A stretch of DNA of 64,000 nucleotides from Varroa destructor (Eukaryota > Arthropoda > Arachnida > Mesostigmata > Varroidae): NCBI RefSeq assembly GCF_002443255.2, contig NW_019211460.1, forward strand, positions 26,332,882 through 26,396,881. The letters are read 5' to 3'. Within the stretch, counting starts at the first letter, position 1; each line of letters begins with the position of its first letter. This document shows positions 53,001 through 64,000 of this stretch, in pieces. The position numbers were made by a program, and so were the translations under genes. Under the pieces are notes generated by a model. The model did not search any database. It was not told the origin of the DNA and was given only the letters and a program-made list of their open reading frames with translations.

Positions 53001-55273
53001 TGATTTTTTGAAATTACTATATATTTTTCTCGTAGTAAATAATCGTCTCATTGTAGCACCTCGAAGAAATTCGCTTGAAGGGATACACCTCAATAGTTGG
53101 TCTTCATTCATTAACTGGCATCGCTTGATATTCGCTTGGACAAAGGTTAGCACAATAGCATAGGGCTACTCCGAAGGTTCGTTCACATACACTTAAACGA
53201 CTCGAGCTTCTGCGAAACTGAAGCCATTTATTAGGATCAAAAAGCGTGGATCTGACATGTATCTGTAGCCGGCCTGCTTATCCGTGCCACTTGACTCGCT
53301 CCGACTACAAACAGACGAAGGTACCTGCTGTCTTTGTGATACTTCACCACAAATAACTACTACCGTTGTTGCCTGACGTTGACCTGACATTTGGCGTATA
53401 TTTGGAAGAAGGCGGCATTTCGCCGATTTCGTCATCGGATCTTGTCCGCTTGTGCACGTAGCAGCATTACGTTTATATGCGGTACGCGGAAGAGTACCAG
53501 ACAATTCTTGTAACCGAGTCGATTCAACTAGAAGCGATGGCTAACACAATAAATTGTTGTTGTCCCAAATTAGAACAACGGAACCGTAACAACGATCTGA
53601 CGACAGAAGGACCAAGACTGACGGTGCGTCAATCTGTCATCAGATGATGAGTTCAGCTAGAATAGTCCCGTTCGAGAGCGTCGTGTTTAAGCATCGGCTG
53701 TTTCTATGCGTATTAAAGGGGCGATGACGATCATCACAATCGAGCAGCTTCCAATGGGAAATTGCAAAAGCTTTCAGCGTAAGATAAATGGGATAATTCA
53801 GTTTATTTTCTCGTCAAATTGGCTAAAGTAGCACAAAATAGAATCCAGCAGGAAAACCATTAAATTTTTTTAAATAAGCAAGGCATACTACTCCTACCGT
53901 GCCGAGCATTCTTCTCATTTACGACAACACTAACAATAATAACAAAAAAAAATTAAGCCTTGGCCTGTTTGCGTGATGCGGCCCGTTTTCGTAATGGCAC
54001 ATCTGTGCAATATCTGAATACACTGAACCGTCACATTCACACACGTACCGTCGACGGCTCTGAATAACCCGTAGACCCAAAATGTAGAAGACACTAGCGG
54101 CGTAAAAGATCTCAGACTGGTGAAAGTTATTAATTATTTTAAAAGTAGTGATTATTCGGTTGCCATTTTGATCGCACAGCGTTTTCGACTCATCTTTTAC
54201 AGTTCGTGCCTTGATGATTTATCACCGAACCTCCTAAGGACTAAAAAGCGGCCCTAATTCAGCGTATGCCATTATCATCTGTCCATTGTCAGCGGTTCTA
54301 GCCTGCCGCTACCGCTGCGAGCTTTGATTCCTTAAACTTTTCAGGACTCCCTCTGAAGACCACGTGGTATCCTGTCACATTCTTCCTCAGATCCAATAGG
54401 CGTGTAGAAAAGCTTCAATGCGGTGTCTCTAACGCTATTCGTTCTTCGCCGTTATGACACTACCAGCACTCATTGATTTGCCTGTCTATTTCGAACAGGC
54501 TTTACGTGCCGCCGCCAGAGCTGGTTCTGTTTCATCATGCCACAGCACATGTGGCACATCGTATGCAGGGCAGGATATAATGTTAAATGCCGAGCCTTTT
54601 TGCGAGCGCAGTAGGTTTAGCAAGACACAAACGGCGCTTTTCAGTATGCAAGAGTAACTGGGCCGGTACATGGCCGAACCGAATTCTTTGTACCCGCCAC
54701 CAAATCCCAAAGGAAATTACCTGCCCAGCTGTCCGTGACACCCTAGTGATAACTTCCTAATTACGCCTATTCAAATTACCTTTCTTCGTGATTGTACGGG
54801 CTGGCGTAATGGCACAGAAAGCAAACATAATAATGTTTTTTCTTATTTATAGCCATTTTTCGGCCTTAGTCGCTAGCTTGAAACAGCCCCACAGTCAGTA
54901 AACTCGCGCAGGCATCTGCTTGTCATCAAATTTTGTCCTTCGAAAATATCTGCATACGACGTTTATATGCTAGCCAGAATGTTATTGAGTAACTGCAGAA
55001 TACGGCAGCCGAATTCACAGCCAAAGAAGCCAACCCGAATAGGAAGATTTGGAGCAGATCTCCTCTCACTCACTTAATCCTGCTCACTGTATTGGTCCTG
55101 TAGGAATAATGTGACGTCACGTCCTTTCCTATCAGTCGTCAATCCTCAATCACTCTTCGATTCCACTACGCATCTAACTGCGACTATCCTGGGTCATCGG
55201 TGTCTTATATCCTATTAGATTGTACCTTGTGCATGTGTATTTGTGCTGCCTTAGCTAAGTTGATTTGCTTCAG
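50092..55273. other. No recognisable gene; may be intron of the kinase gene
   Basis: A + frame of 104 codons at 52677-52991 is hydrophobic in part and a - frame of 103 codons lies at 53504-53193. Neither has a domain. If the kinase gene's 5' exons lie to the left, this is intronic. A hairpin lies at 52035-52054. Confidence 0.45.
52035..52054. repeat. Near-palindromic hairpin, 9-base-pair stem, 2-base loop
   Basis: CCTTTAGCC and GGCTAAAGG flank TT. Confidence 0.85.
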
Positions 55274-55586
55274 GAGAACGCCGCCCCTCCACAGACAGAC
55301 AAATACGATGCATCGGATGAATCGGCAAACGACAAGCGGACTTGTCGAGTACTCACCCGATGGAACAACGACTGCTTGTCTATGGGCCGAAATCCAGTGA
55401 AAACAGAACAAGCTTGTTATGCTCGGAGAATGGCAACAGTGCCGGCTCGGAATAGCCAAGCTTCAAACGACTTTAAGAAGAAGTCGACCGGTCTGCCGCC
55501 CCCGTACTCACAGCAAGCAGCACGTAAATCCAATTATGGCTGGCGCGATGCAGTACCAGCGGCACTGCCCGTTCGGACTAGGAGGA
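55274..55586 (+). CDS. Possible upstream exon of the kinase gene, unrecognised sequence
   Basis: A good acceptor (gctaag branch-like motif, then ttgatttgcttcag) is followed by a frame open to a TAG at 55631-55633. If spliced at AGGA|GTGAGG (55587), the exon is 313 bases and leaves one base, which is the phase needed by the 56547 acceptor. The encoded polar peptide includes a PPPY motif (STGLPPPYSQQAARKS) that could bind WW domains. I found no match to known LMTK juxtamembrane sequence, and a second frame is also open for 40 codons here. Position, strand and phase support it; homology does not. It could equally be a chance open frame. Confidence 0.25.
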
Positions 55587-56546
55587 GTGAGGGGAGACGG
55601 CTGAACAAAGACAAACCCAAGCTCGCACAATAGACGGCAGTACTTCTAGCGCAACCCCCAGCTAAAATCACTCGCACCTCCCTTGAGCGGCGTTGCTTTC
55701 TTCTGTATTCTCTTCTTGATGGTACCCGTTCACCCTTGTACGGGGTCACGCGTGGCTCGGGAACTAGCAGAAAAAAGTGAAAATGTGATCGAAGGCGGGA
55801 CTTGTTTGCGGCCCTGAACGCTTAATCGAAGTCTATTGCGGCGTAGCGAACGGGGCGGACATGGAACGAGGGGTGGCGATCATACAGACGTCATCGTGAT
55901 GATGAAAACTAAGTGAGTGCCAATAACGGCAACGACAACAGGAACAGTAAAAGGCTACAAGCTATGGTTGGCAATAATATCGTCATGTGAGATACGTTTA
56001 CGTACCATAGGGTACTTAAGGCATTCTCTGTCGGTGTCTTCTTGCCGTGGAGCAATTTCTATAGAACAGTGAGCTAATGTATCGTTGCTGCGTACGGTAC
56101 GCTTTATAGAAGTCAGCTTAAATTAATGTCGCGGTACAATCTTTTTCGCTGCCATGAGAATCCTGTTTCGATCTCTTTTAATTGAATTGCTCGTCAGACA
56201 TAGATCGATCCTTCGCTGCTAGACTAACTACCGCGGCGGATCGCGCGCGTGATAAAAAGATTTTAGCAAAGAAGCAATTTATAGCGATCCACCAGCTGCT
56301 ATCTTTCAAAACCCAAAATAAAGCATTGTGAAATATCTGATGGGATCGGAGTAATCGTAGCGTTCTGTAGTACTGGGTAATCAAATCGAGGCAGCATCAT
56401 GGCGTATTATCATTGGGCAATGCAGTTACGACCGGAATATCTTGCGTTTGAACTACTACATATTAGTTCAGTAGATTATTCTTGTCGAGATATTTTCGAT
56501 CAGGACAAATGGCCATCGGTGTCACCTTCTTTGTTACAAATTACAG

Positions 56547-56716
56547 ACGACCCATCGGCGAACTTCCCCAGACACCAGCTGCAGTACCTAAGCGAATTGG
56601 GCACCGGCTGGTTTGGGCAAGTCGTCGCAGGTGTGGCCTCATCATTCGGACCAGTCGCCGTGAAGATACTTCGAGCGGACGCTTCACCTACGGATCACAT
56701 TCATTTCCTGCAACAG
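56547..56716 (+). CDS. LMTK-like protein kinase, exon with glycine loop and VAVK lysine (partial gene)
   Basis: The exon encodes 56 full codons of a kinase N-lobe. Residues read DPSANFPRHQLQYLSELG and then the glycine loop GTGWFGQV (GxGxxGxV), followed by VAVKIL, whose Lys is the expected beta-3 ATP-binding lysine at residue 39 of the exon. The GWFG core, the RHxLxYL lead-in and the ADASPTDHIHFLQQ stretch match the lemur tyrosine kinase family (LMTK/AATYK), which are membrane-anchored kinases of endosomes and neurites. The 5' boundary is inferred from a pyrimidine-rich acceptor ending ttacag at 56546, which gives a phase-1 junction. The frame stays open upstream to 56381, with an ATG at 56399, so a longer exon is possible. 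The 3' boundary CAACAG|GTAAGC is a consensus donor in phase 0. The family call is firm; the exact start is not. Confidence 0.85.
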
Positions 56717-57450
56717 GTAAGCTATGGTGCAGGACTTATAGAGAGCCGGACTCTCGAATGAATTCCTGCCTACAGTGAACCTCAATGCCACATAGCAATG
56801 ACTTAAGAATTTCTTATCTTATTTTAGGTATTTATACAGCCTTACTTTCGGCGTTAGTTTATACTAAAATTACTAAAAAAAAAAAAAAGTAAAACGTTCA
56901 AAGGGAGATGTCAATGTTACATAATTAATAAAGGTAATTTTTACGTATCCATCCTATAAGTGACATATATATATATAGACATTTAATCATATATTAGGTT
57001 GGTTAATAAGTTCAGTAGAACTATGTCATACGTGCAGTTCACACTGTTTATAACAGAAGTGGTATCAGACCGTTCGTATGCTGTACAGGGGTTTTGTTCT
57101 GGGCAGGCGCTGGGTTAAGACGAAATTAGTAAGCAATTTTTATTATAGCCAAAAGACGCATATATATTTTAACTGGAACTTAGCTGGCAGCAACAGGATC
57201 ATCATATTTAACTGACTATCGAACAATAACTGATAGAAATAGCATACGACATACGATGGTTGTAGTATATGTATTGTTTAAGTACAGTTGGAAGTCACAC
57301 CTCACGATTTATTATTAATGATAATAGATCGATGAACCGAAACAATATCGCAGATGGTTTCGTAAAGCCGTTTTGACCGCAATGTCCTAATAGATGCTAG
57401 CTAAATAGAAAATAATCACTGTATGTTATGTTTTACTTTTCTTTCAACAG
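56717..57450 (+). other. Intron of the LMTK-like gene, 734 bases, phase 0
   Basis: The intron has a canonical GTAAGC donor and a ctttcaacag acceptor preceded by a T-rich tract. It is AT-rich, with a run of 14 A at 56875-56888 and a short TA repeat near 56968. I see no other coding signal in it. Confidence 0.85.
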
Positions 57451-57580
57451 GTAGAAGCCTTAAAAATTTCGGATCACCCGAACATTGTCCGTCTATTGGG
57501 TCGATGCCTCGAAAGCGACCCTTTCCTTCTTATCCTCGAACAGGGTAAAGCTGATCTGAAAACCTACATTATCACGCAAC
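57451..57580 (+). CDS. LMTK-like protein kinase, alpha-C to hinge exon
   Basis: This exon follows a strong acceptor (tttcttttcaacag at 57450) and ends at the donor GTAAGT at 57581, leaving one base of a split codon. It encodes 43 residues running from the alpha-C helix through beta-4 and beta-5 into the hinge. HPNIVRLLGRCLESDP is the typical tyrosine-kinase-like alpha-C/beta-4 segment, and FLLILEQGKADLKTYI is beta-5, hinge and alpha-D. It continues the upstream exon without a frame break, giving HFLQQ-VEALKISDHPN. The canonical alpha-C Glu position holds Gln, with a Glu two residues later, as also occurs in LMTK family members. The residue before the hinge Glu (the gatekeeper position) is Leu, and the hinge looks one residue shorter than in vertebrate LMTKs. 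A (TA)13 repeat begins 21 bases after the donor. Confidence 0.9.
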
Positions 57581-57601
57581 GTAAGTAAATCACACTCGTA
57601 C

Positions 57602-57627
57602 TATATATATATATATATATATATATA
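57602..57627. repeat. (TA)13 microsatellite at the start of the long intron
   Basis: Thirteen TA units begin 21 bases after the donor of the 57580 exon. Confidence 0.95.
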
Positions 57628-59174
57628 GTACGTATAGTATTCATACGACCTTCAAAGGGTTTTTACAAAACGAGACATGGAACTGGCATCGGGTATGAGT
57701 ATTATTTACATCTCCTTTCTAGTGCGAAGGTAATACTTATTTTTTGTACAAAATGCCTTATTCACCCTGTTATCTATAGGGTGAGACTTTGTTACATGTT
57801 TATTTCTACTTTCTCTATCTTTTTCTGCATTGCCGCACATATACATCGCTGCAGGACATCTAATCTAGCTGTAGCTGACTGTGATAATAGCAAACGAAGC
57901 GTTACCATTTCGCTGTTCATTTTGGTTTTATAATGAGAAAGCAACGAAAAACGATACCTCAGTCTGATTTTAAGGTCGAGATAGACCTGTCTGCGTATTC
58001 TTTTATTTTAGCCATCTTGTATACCATCCTAGAAGGATGCACTTGCTTTCATCGATATGAATTTTCTAAGAAATTTATCCCATTTAAGCCCCATACAATG
58101 GAGCATTCTATCCATCTCTCAATTCGTAGCAGTTTAAATTGAGTATTACCTTCCGAGAGTCTGTAACGGCCAAGATCAACTTTTCAATCGTCGTAACACG
58201 TGACACCGTTTTGCAGAGTCATCCGTTGCGTCCATTACGTCAATCAGCGTTTCGGTAACTGATCAATCCGTAGCAAAAAAGACGCGATACTGCTTCTTAT
58301 GTGTAGGCATGATATTTCGTGGACGTCTCATCCCTTCACTCATCGTTTTTTCTGCGGTTTCCACACCCTAGAACATTTAATTGCCCGTTGGCATTTATAT
58401 AATGATAGAAGCCCTTTAGAGCTGAAGCCATTGTCTACATTGCTGGACAGCCCAGTTCCGTTCAGTGTCACGGGTCCATTACCTACCACTGCCTACACCT
58501 GCTAATAATGGCAACTTCCGTGCAAGAAACACCTTATCGCGGCTGTCTTATCTACATTGGCGTTTGTGGATTATTTGTTTTTAAACCAAACGAACAAAAA
58601 TGTACCCACACTCACACTAGTCAAAAACAGAGGCCATGTAACGGGGTAATTTTGAAAAAAAACATGATAAACACCATGTTAAACTACAGGAACCAGAAGA
58701 CGAAGCGCATCTAGAAGCAACTAAGGCTAAATACTACGTTAAACGTGATTGTCAGGAGCCTCTACGTATTGGCGGTCTATTGGCAGCACAACATAAGTAC
58801 TTCATCTTCAGCAGAAACACTCGCGTTGGGACCAGCGGATATATCCGTTGACGCATATCGAACCATCGTAGGGACTAAAAGATTGTCCGGCTCATTCCTC
58901 TGTCGCCCTTGGGATTAGCACAGAAAATCTATGAAACAAGCATTTTACTTAGCAAGTTTCGCTTCTCGCTCATTTGTATTTCTCCCAAACTTGTTGTTGT
59001 TAGCTAAGCAACGCAAAACGGGTGTCGCTTCCAGGTGACTCTGCGCACCTGCGAGCATATGCGTTATACTTGTAGCGCTGTTACAAGCAAGCGATGGCGT
59101 ACGTTTAACAAAAGCAAAAGAGAAAAGAAAACAGAAGGAAGGGGGACAACCTATTTATCTACATTAAGAAGGCA

Positions 59175-59206
59175 TATATAATGGCGCTGGGGGCAGCTGC
59201 TACAGT
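59175..59206 (+). promoter_or_regulatory. TATA box and initiator look-alike inside the kinase intron
   Basis: TATATAA at 59175-59181 is flanked by GC-richer bases, and an ACAGTT initiator-like site has its A at 59204. The distance of 29 bases is correct for a TATA-directed start. No downstream promoter element was found. A promoter here could start a short kinase-gene transcript or a nested transcript, but two matching short motifs also occur by chance. Confidence 0.2.
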
Positions 59207-59565
59207 TAGGCGTTGCGGGTACCGTTGGTGTGTGTTTGAACTTAAAAGTAACGGAACCTTTTAGGGTGAAAGATTGCTAGTTGCCTCTAGTGGCAGAACG
59301 TCTCAGAATGAGTCGAAGGCGGAAAAAATCGGTGAAAACAAAGGGAATATTATCTAGCCAAGCTTGACGTTATGAAAATCCGGCAGCCAATAGAGAGGGA
59401 GGCTATTAGTACTTAAAAAGTAATTACACATATGTATTGTAGGTGGACTTAGAAGTTGCCGTTTCGCGTGTGGTCCAACCTTCACCACATTATAGAGTTT
59501 CATAGTACAATGCAGGTCGACAACCTATCGTCTGTAGCTTGTAAGCCCGGATACCGCCACCAGTA

Positions 59566-59586
59566 CCCCCCCCCCCCCCCCCCCCC
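59566..59586. repeat. 21-base C homopolymer
   Basis: Twenty-one consecutive C, preceded by CACCAGTA and followed by GACC. It is far longer than any other G/C run in the window. Confidence 0.95.
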
Positions 59587-60452
59587 GACCCATACCCGTC
59601 CGCGCTGAGGCCTCCCATATTGGTTTAAAGTCCGATAAAAGATTACTGTGTTGTTCGAGTCGGGTCAGTCGTCCTGTGTGGCTTCTAAAATTTTTTATTC
59701 CAACGTAAATTGATGTACTATTTGGAAATATGCTCTTATCCATTAGGTTGGGGGTGACGGTGAACAAGCATTTTTAGCACAGTTCCGATAAAATAGAATA
59801 ATAATTAGCACGGAGCAAAGACTAGTACCGACCGTTTGGAGGGTAACTTAGCACGTGGGATAATAGAATGCGCAACGATAGCACAAGCATAGGATTGGCA
59901 ATTGGACTATCGATTGACTCCAACTACCCCCTGTGTGTGGTTTACGTGACACAAATAACTGGCTCAATGAAACGCAGTAGAGTTTCTACTAGTTGTATAC
60001 CTGAATTAGCGTTCGATACTAGGTATAGGTTTCGGTCTCGCAACGCGCAATAGAGAAATCTGCAGATTGACGCTTTTATCATCAGCTTCGTAGTGCTAGA
60101 ATAATGAACGGGCGAAAACGATGCGTCCAATCAGGACATATTTCGTTATATTTCGCCTTTACGGCAAACCAGCAGACATGTATCTTGCTTTCGAATTGCA
60201 AGTTCCTTCACAATGGCTTCACATGTTATGTTGTGTTTCCATTATCGATATGGACAATTTGGACCGTTTTGTCTACGTATTTATTTTTATTCGCCTTGTG
60301 CCTGCCGTCCATTTCTCGTCCTTTCTCTGAGAAAATAAAAACGACCAGATTATAGATAGACAGACCTGTAACTAAAGACTCTAGCAACAGCAGTGGAAGC
60401 AAACAGATCCTCTATCCAGCGCAACGTCAAGTAACGAAGGTCTAATTTAAAA

Positions 60453-60806
60453 ATGCGTCAAAGTAACACCGAATCTGACGCTATGTCTGCCCTGGCATCT
60501 GGATTCGTGTACACGTGCTCGTATTTATTTCTGAGTGCGTTTATCTGGAAAGGAGGACAACGAAATGATCCGAAGCATTGGTGGCCGGCATCCGCTAGTC
60601 GAGATGGTGTCAGTGCCCTGCGCTTACCGCCTGAACAGCCAGGAAATCATTCGTTGTTTTCCAAAATGAGGAATGAAACGAGCGGGACGGGTCTGAACAG
60701 GATGGGAAGTAGACAACGAAAAATTGCCGCTTCTTTGTTGGCTACTCCTATTTGCTCAGTGACGGCATCGGCCGTAGCTGGCCATTGGGCGCTACGATCC
60801 GAGTGA
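60453..60806 (+). CDS. Hypothetical 117-residue open frame inside the long kinase intron
   Basis: An ATG in A-rich context opens a frame of 117 codons with mixed, codon-like usage in a locally GC-richer stretch. The peptide is polar with one short hydrophobic segment (SGFVYTCSYLFLSAFIW, residues about 16-32) that might span a membrane. No domain was recognised. It lies on the same strand as the host intron and about 1.25 kb downstream of a TATA/initiator-like site. A nested gene, an alternative first exon or a chance frame are all possible. Chance is the default reading because frames of this length are expected at random. Confidence 0.2.
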   Translation: MRQSNTESDAMSALASGFVYTCSYLFLSAFIWKGGQRNDPKHWWPASASRDGVSALRLPPEQPGNHSLFSKMRNETSGTGLNRMGSRQRKIAASLLATPICSVTASAVAGHWALRSE

Positions 60807-61037
60807 CCGCTCGGCCAGCCGAGCAGTCTTCTTCGGTCCCTCTGACCATTTCGCCTTATGCCCTACGCCTTTTGCGCTTCTGCCGCTGCCCTCGTTGCCG
60901 CTGAGCGAAAACAACGAACGGACGAACCAGAGCCATTTCACTGACCGAACTATTGCTGTCGTCTGCAACAACGACGTCAGCGATATCAATAACACTTCAG
61001 TTATGACTTGTTGTTTTTTTTATCGTTCAGTTATTGT

Positions 61038-61052
61038 TGCTGCTGCTGCTGC
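61038..61052. repeat. (TGC)5 repeat
   Basis: Five TGC units inside the long kinase intron. Confidence 0.9.
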
Positions 61053-63889
61053 TGTCGCCGCTGCAAATATTCTAGCCGTCGCACTTGTTGAGACAAAAGA
61101 GTTAAGCCAGTCGGAACCTCAATAGCCTATTAGATATGTTCGTTAGCTTTCTTTTTCCACTTGATCTACGTACATTCCGTCAGTTCTTCACACATTTTGG
61201 GAGACGACGATGAGGATATTATGAGTATGTCCAAAATGACAGAGGACACGCTATCTCATTTTTAAACCAATAAATATTATGGTTCCTCTGTGATACGGTT
61301 GGCAATAACGGCAGCAGCAGATGCTCCTACCACTAACGGGGAAAGTATCCACAAGAGATATATACGATCCGGATATTAAGAGATCGAAATGAAGGCAGAT
61401 ATCTGAACTGAATATGGGCTACTAGAATCGGTGGCTTGATGCCATTTTTCTAGTAACGTCATAATCTTGTCACCGTAGAACTTCTGTAGTTTGTTTGGCG
61501 GAAAATCGCTTTGAGACAATTCATTTTTCAACTGAAGTCAAACGGAAGAAATCATCTTCAGAGACCAAAATGGCAGATGCATCGTACTCTGGTGAACAAG
61601 GACTTAATAGCTCATTGCTGTCATTTTTTCAGTTGTTAACAGTAAATGTGCGGATCAGTCACCTTCTCAGACGGCACCAACCCGTTTCGACTTCATCGTA
61701 GCATTGCCTGCTTTGGCTTTACCAAACTGCGGAGCTCATTCTTCTACTTTTTTTTTTTGTTTCTTTTTCATCTGCACATTGTTGCCGTTAACTGTTTTAG
61801 AGGTGGCATGGTTTTGTCGCGCGGAGGTTTTTTAACCGCCAATACAGTCGAGTAAATCCTGTTGCGTTCGTGCGGCATCTGAACATCGGAGTTTTGCTTT
61901 ATAGCTAACTTTCTTCCAATGGTACACAACTGTTTGGTAGTGTAGATGTAATTTCTACGCGTATGGGTCTTGCTCAACAATTTTATTAATTTTTTTTCCG
62001 TAATTGCATTTGTACGTTTGTCGTAATAAAATTCTAAAATACAACAAATTTTTGCAGAAATCTGTGAAAGCGCTCCGTCTATTTATGATAGCTCTGAATA
62101 AAGACATTCCGATAATGCAAGCATACCTAACACCGCCTGAGTCTCAGCTTTTAAATAACATTACCGCCGACCCATGAAGCGACTCATATTATCTGAGCTA
62201 TGGAAGAGAAGCGGTCAATACTTTCTCAACGATCCATTATGATATGCCTCTCAACTTTTCTATGTATCGTCTCTGCGAATACACTTCTATAAAGCTACAT
62301 AGATCGTTCAAATATGTCCTGCTATTCTCAGCTTCTTGTAGATTATTCCATCTTCTTTTCGAAGTAGCACCTCATTCCGTCATCGGAGGCGTGAAAACTG
62401 TAGAACGATCATCGCTGCTACGATTGTGGAGTTGTAACGTATTCTCTCCGTGTTTGATCCTGCATTCGTCCTGTTTCCTAATAATATTATTATTCGATAT
62501 AGTTACATTATTGATTTGACCAACCATATAGGACTATCTACTATAATCACCCTTAGCACAAATATGCCACTCCCTCCATGTAAAATTAAGCTAATAGACA
62601 GCCAGGGCGGAGCGGGGGGTGACGGAGGCAGGCATGTTTCCGTTGGGCTCGTTATTAACGATTTCAGGACCGCTGGCAGCAGCAACAACAAACTAATGGA
62701 AAATAGGCACATCTGTCACGTTCGTTTGTACCAATCGCGAGTGAAATTACGCGACGGGCGTATTTGATTGTCTGACGAACTTTCTGCGACGCACGCAGCA
62801 GTCGTAGACGTTGTTGCCTCTCTCTTTACTGGACCCTTATCGTAGTTCGATCAAGTGATAGATACCGAGCTGATGATATTGAATGGTAGCCCATATCACT
62901 GGATAGGCCTGTCTGCACGAACGAAATTGGCTGAAGGAAACGCTAGTCAGATAGAGTTAACATCAGTAATCACTCAAAAAAAGACCGCCAGAGACAATTG
63001 ATATCAATGGACGTAACGTGACTGATGTATGGAAAACAGCCGTCTTATGATGGATACACATTTGGATTGGCGCGTCCAATGCAGCTTTAAAATTAGTCCA
63101 TCCTTAAAGGACGTTTTTATTATATCGCGCTCGTTATTGAATAATTCGTATATTGCAGACCGAAACAAACAGGAAAGCGTTTAGGGCAGGTTGAGCTTGA
63201 AATCTGATTACATTTCCTCCTGTACCTATCTTGGCGCAAATATTTAAATACGGCTACTATTTATGATCATGAACAGTGCTAAATCAGTAATTAGCGACCT
63301 CCAGCGAAGTTCGCAGGCATGTGGGGGCAATTGAATATAATGCGAAGGCTTCCTCCGTCTCGTATACGTCACCCTTTTGCCCGTCCTGTCTCCGTTTAGT
63401 CCTACCCGAACGACTCAAACGTACCGTGCCACAATGTCACGTGCTTAATACGCCGAGTTCCTCGACTTAATAAGGGCCTACAGATCTACAAGCGAAAAAG
63501 CACCTTCTACGAGCTCGGATCGCTGCGACTATGGCAGGTCGGGCCGAAGAACGAGAGAAACAAGTTTTTCCGTAATGACTTTTTACCTATCGCAGGTTGA
63601 GTTGATCTAGCTGAAGCGCTGTGAACGTGCGGGATATAATTTAGTTGATCCGAGTTCGCGATAATAGTGCGATGATGTAGAATCGTCATGAGGTAAAACA
63701 CCGTCTACAGTTGTATCATAATGAAAGACCCACTAAAATACATTTTATGAATAGGACAGACAGGACGGTAGTGTCTCCATTGGTGCTTCTGCGATTCGTA
63801 TCTAGGTCAAATGAAGTGAGAATGATCATATTCGGGCGACAGGGGAGTACTCGTCTACTCTAAGATAGATGTATGTCTCAACTTTTTAG

Positions 63890-64000
63890 CATCTCAACTG
63901 GAAACGGCATCTCTGCTTCGGTTCGCGCACGATATCGCTTCTGCAACCGAGTATCTTCATAAGCGTGGCTTCATCGTTACCGACCTCGCAGCTAGAAACT
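63890..64000 (+). CDS. LMTK-like protein kinase, alpha-E and catalytic-loop exon, truncated by window edge
   Basis: The exon begins after a tttttag acceptor at 63889. Its first two bases complete the codon left open by the preceding exon (C+CA, Pro), so the phase matches. It reads on through the alpha-E helix (LLRFAHDIASATEYLHKRG) into the catalytic loop FIVTDLAARN, where the window stops one base into the next codon. The catalytic Asp and the Asn of DLAARN are present, so phosphotransfer chemistry is plausible. The His and Arg of HRD are Val and Thr. Vertebrate LMTKs have HSD at this site, so the non-RD state fits the family while the Val is unusual. The activation loop, substrate lobe and long C-terminal tail must lie beyond 64000. 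Confidence 0.9.

Larger units (their letters stand above)
57581..63889 (+). other. Long intron of the LMTK-like gene, about 6.3 kb, phase 1
   Basis: The flanking exons join in frame and the joined protein needs no missing segment between alpha-D and alpha-E when set against vertebrate LMTKs, so this is read as one intron. It starts GTAAGT and ends tttttag. It holds a (TA)13 repeat at 57602-57627, a 21-base C tract at 59566-59586, a TATA/initiator-like site near 59175-59204, a CTG repeat near 61038 and one GC-richer open frame at 60453-60806. No other stretch in it was recognised. A small alternative exon cannot be excluded by eye. Confidence 0.8.

Noticed and set aside
58299..58505. Open frame in the kinase intron as a reverse-transcriptase C-terminus
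   Set aside because: Only a vague HTLEHL resemblance; none of the conserved RT or endonuclease motifs are present.

Overview
The window looks like a gene-poor stretch of an animal nuclear genome, most probably an arthropod and perhaps a mite or tick. The reasons are one protein-coding gene split by canonical GT-AG introns, one of them about 6.3 kb long; scattered di-, tri- and tetranucleotide microsatellites; no operon-like gene packing; and no long uninterrupted reading frame. The species guess is inference only. I see no rRNA, no convincing tRNA, no CRISPR array and no intact transposon.

The only gene I can identify with confidence is at the right edge on the + strand. Three exons (56547-56716, 57451-57580 and 63890 to the end) join in frame with matching splice phases. 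They encode the N-lobe and the start of the catalytic loop of a protein kinase of the lemur tyrosine kinase family (LMTK/AATYK). The glycine loop, the VAVK lysine, an altered alpha-C region and a non-RD catalytic loop (VTD in place of HRD) can all be read directly. The gene continues beyond the window, and its 5' exons (signal peptide, membrane segment) are not identified. One possible upstream exon at 55274-55586 has a compatible phase but no recognisable homology.

The remaining 55 kb or so (1-55270) has no gene I can name. At this base composition, chance open frames of 100-150 codons are expected in six frames, so length alone was not taken as evidence. A few stretches have GC-richer, codon-like frames beside good splice signals: 7936-8189, 10467-10944, 14718-14777, 17690-18025, 27060-27941, 32082-32398 and 33329-33538. 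They are listed as low-confidence coding candidates, and several are open on both strands so that even the strand is uncertain. Two frames carry weak resemblance to transposon proteins (mariner-like at 37390-37686, hAT/BED-finger-like at 38056-38364).

Other structure consists of microsatellites, a 21-base C tract inside the long kinase intron, several perfect short inverted repeats, and three TATA-type core-promoter look-alikes.
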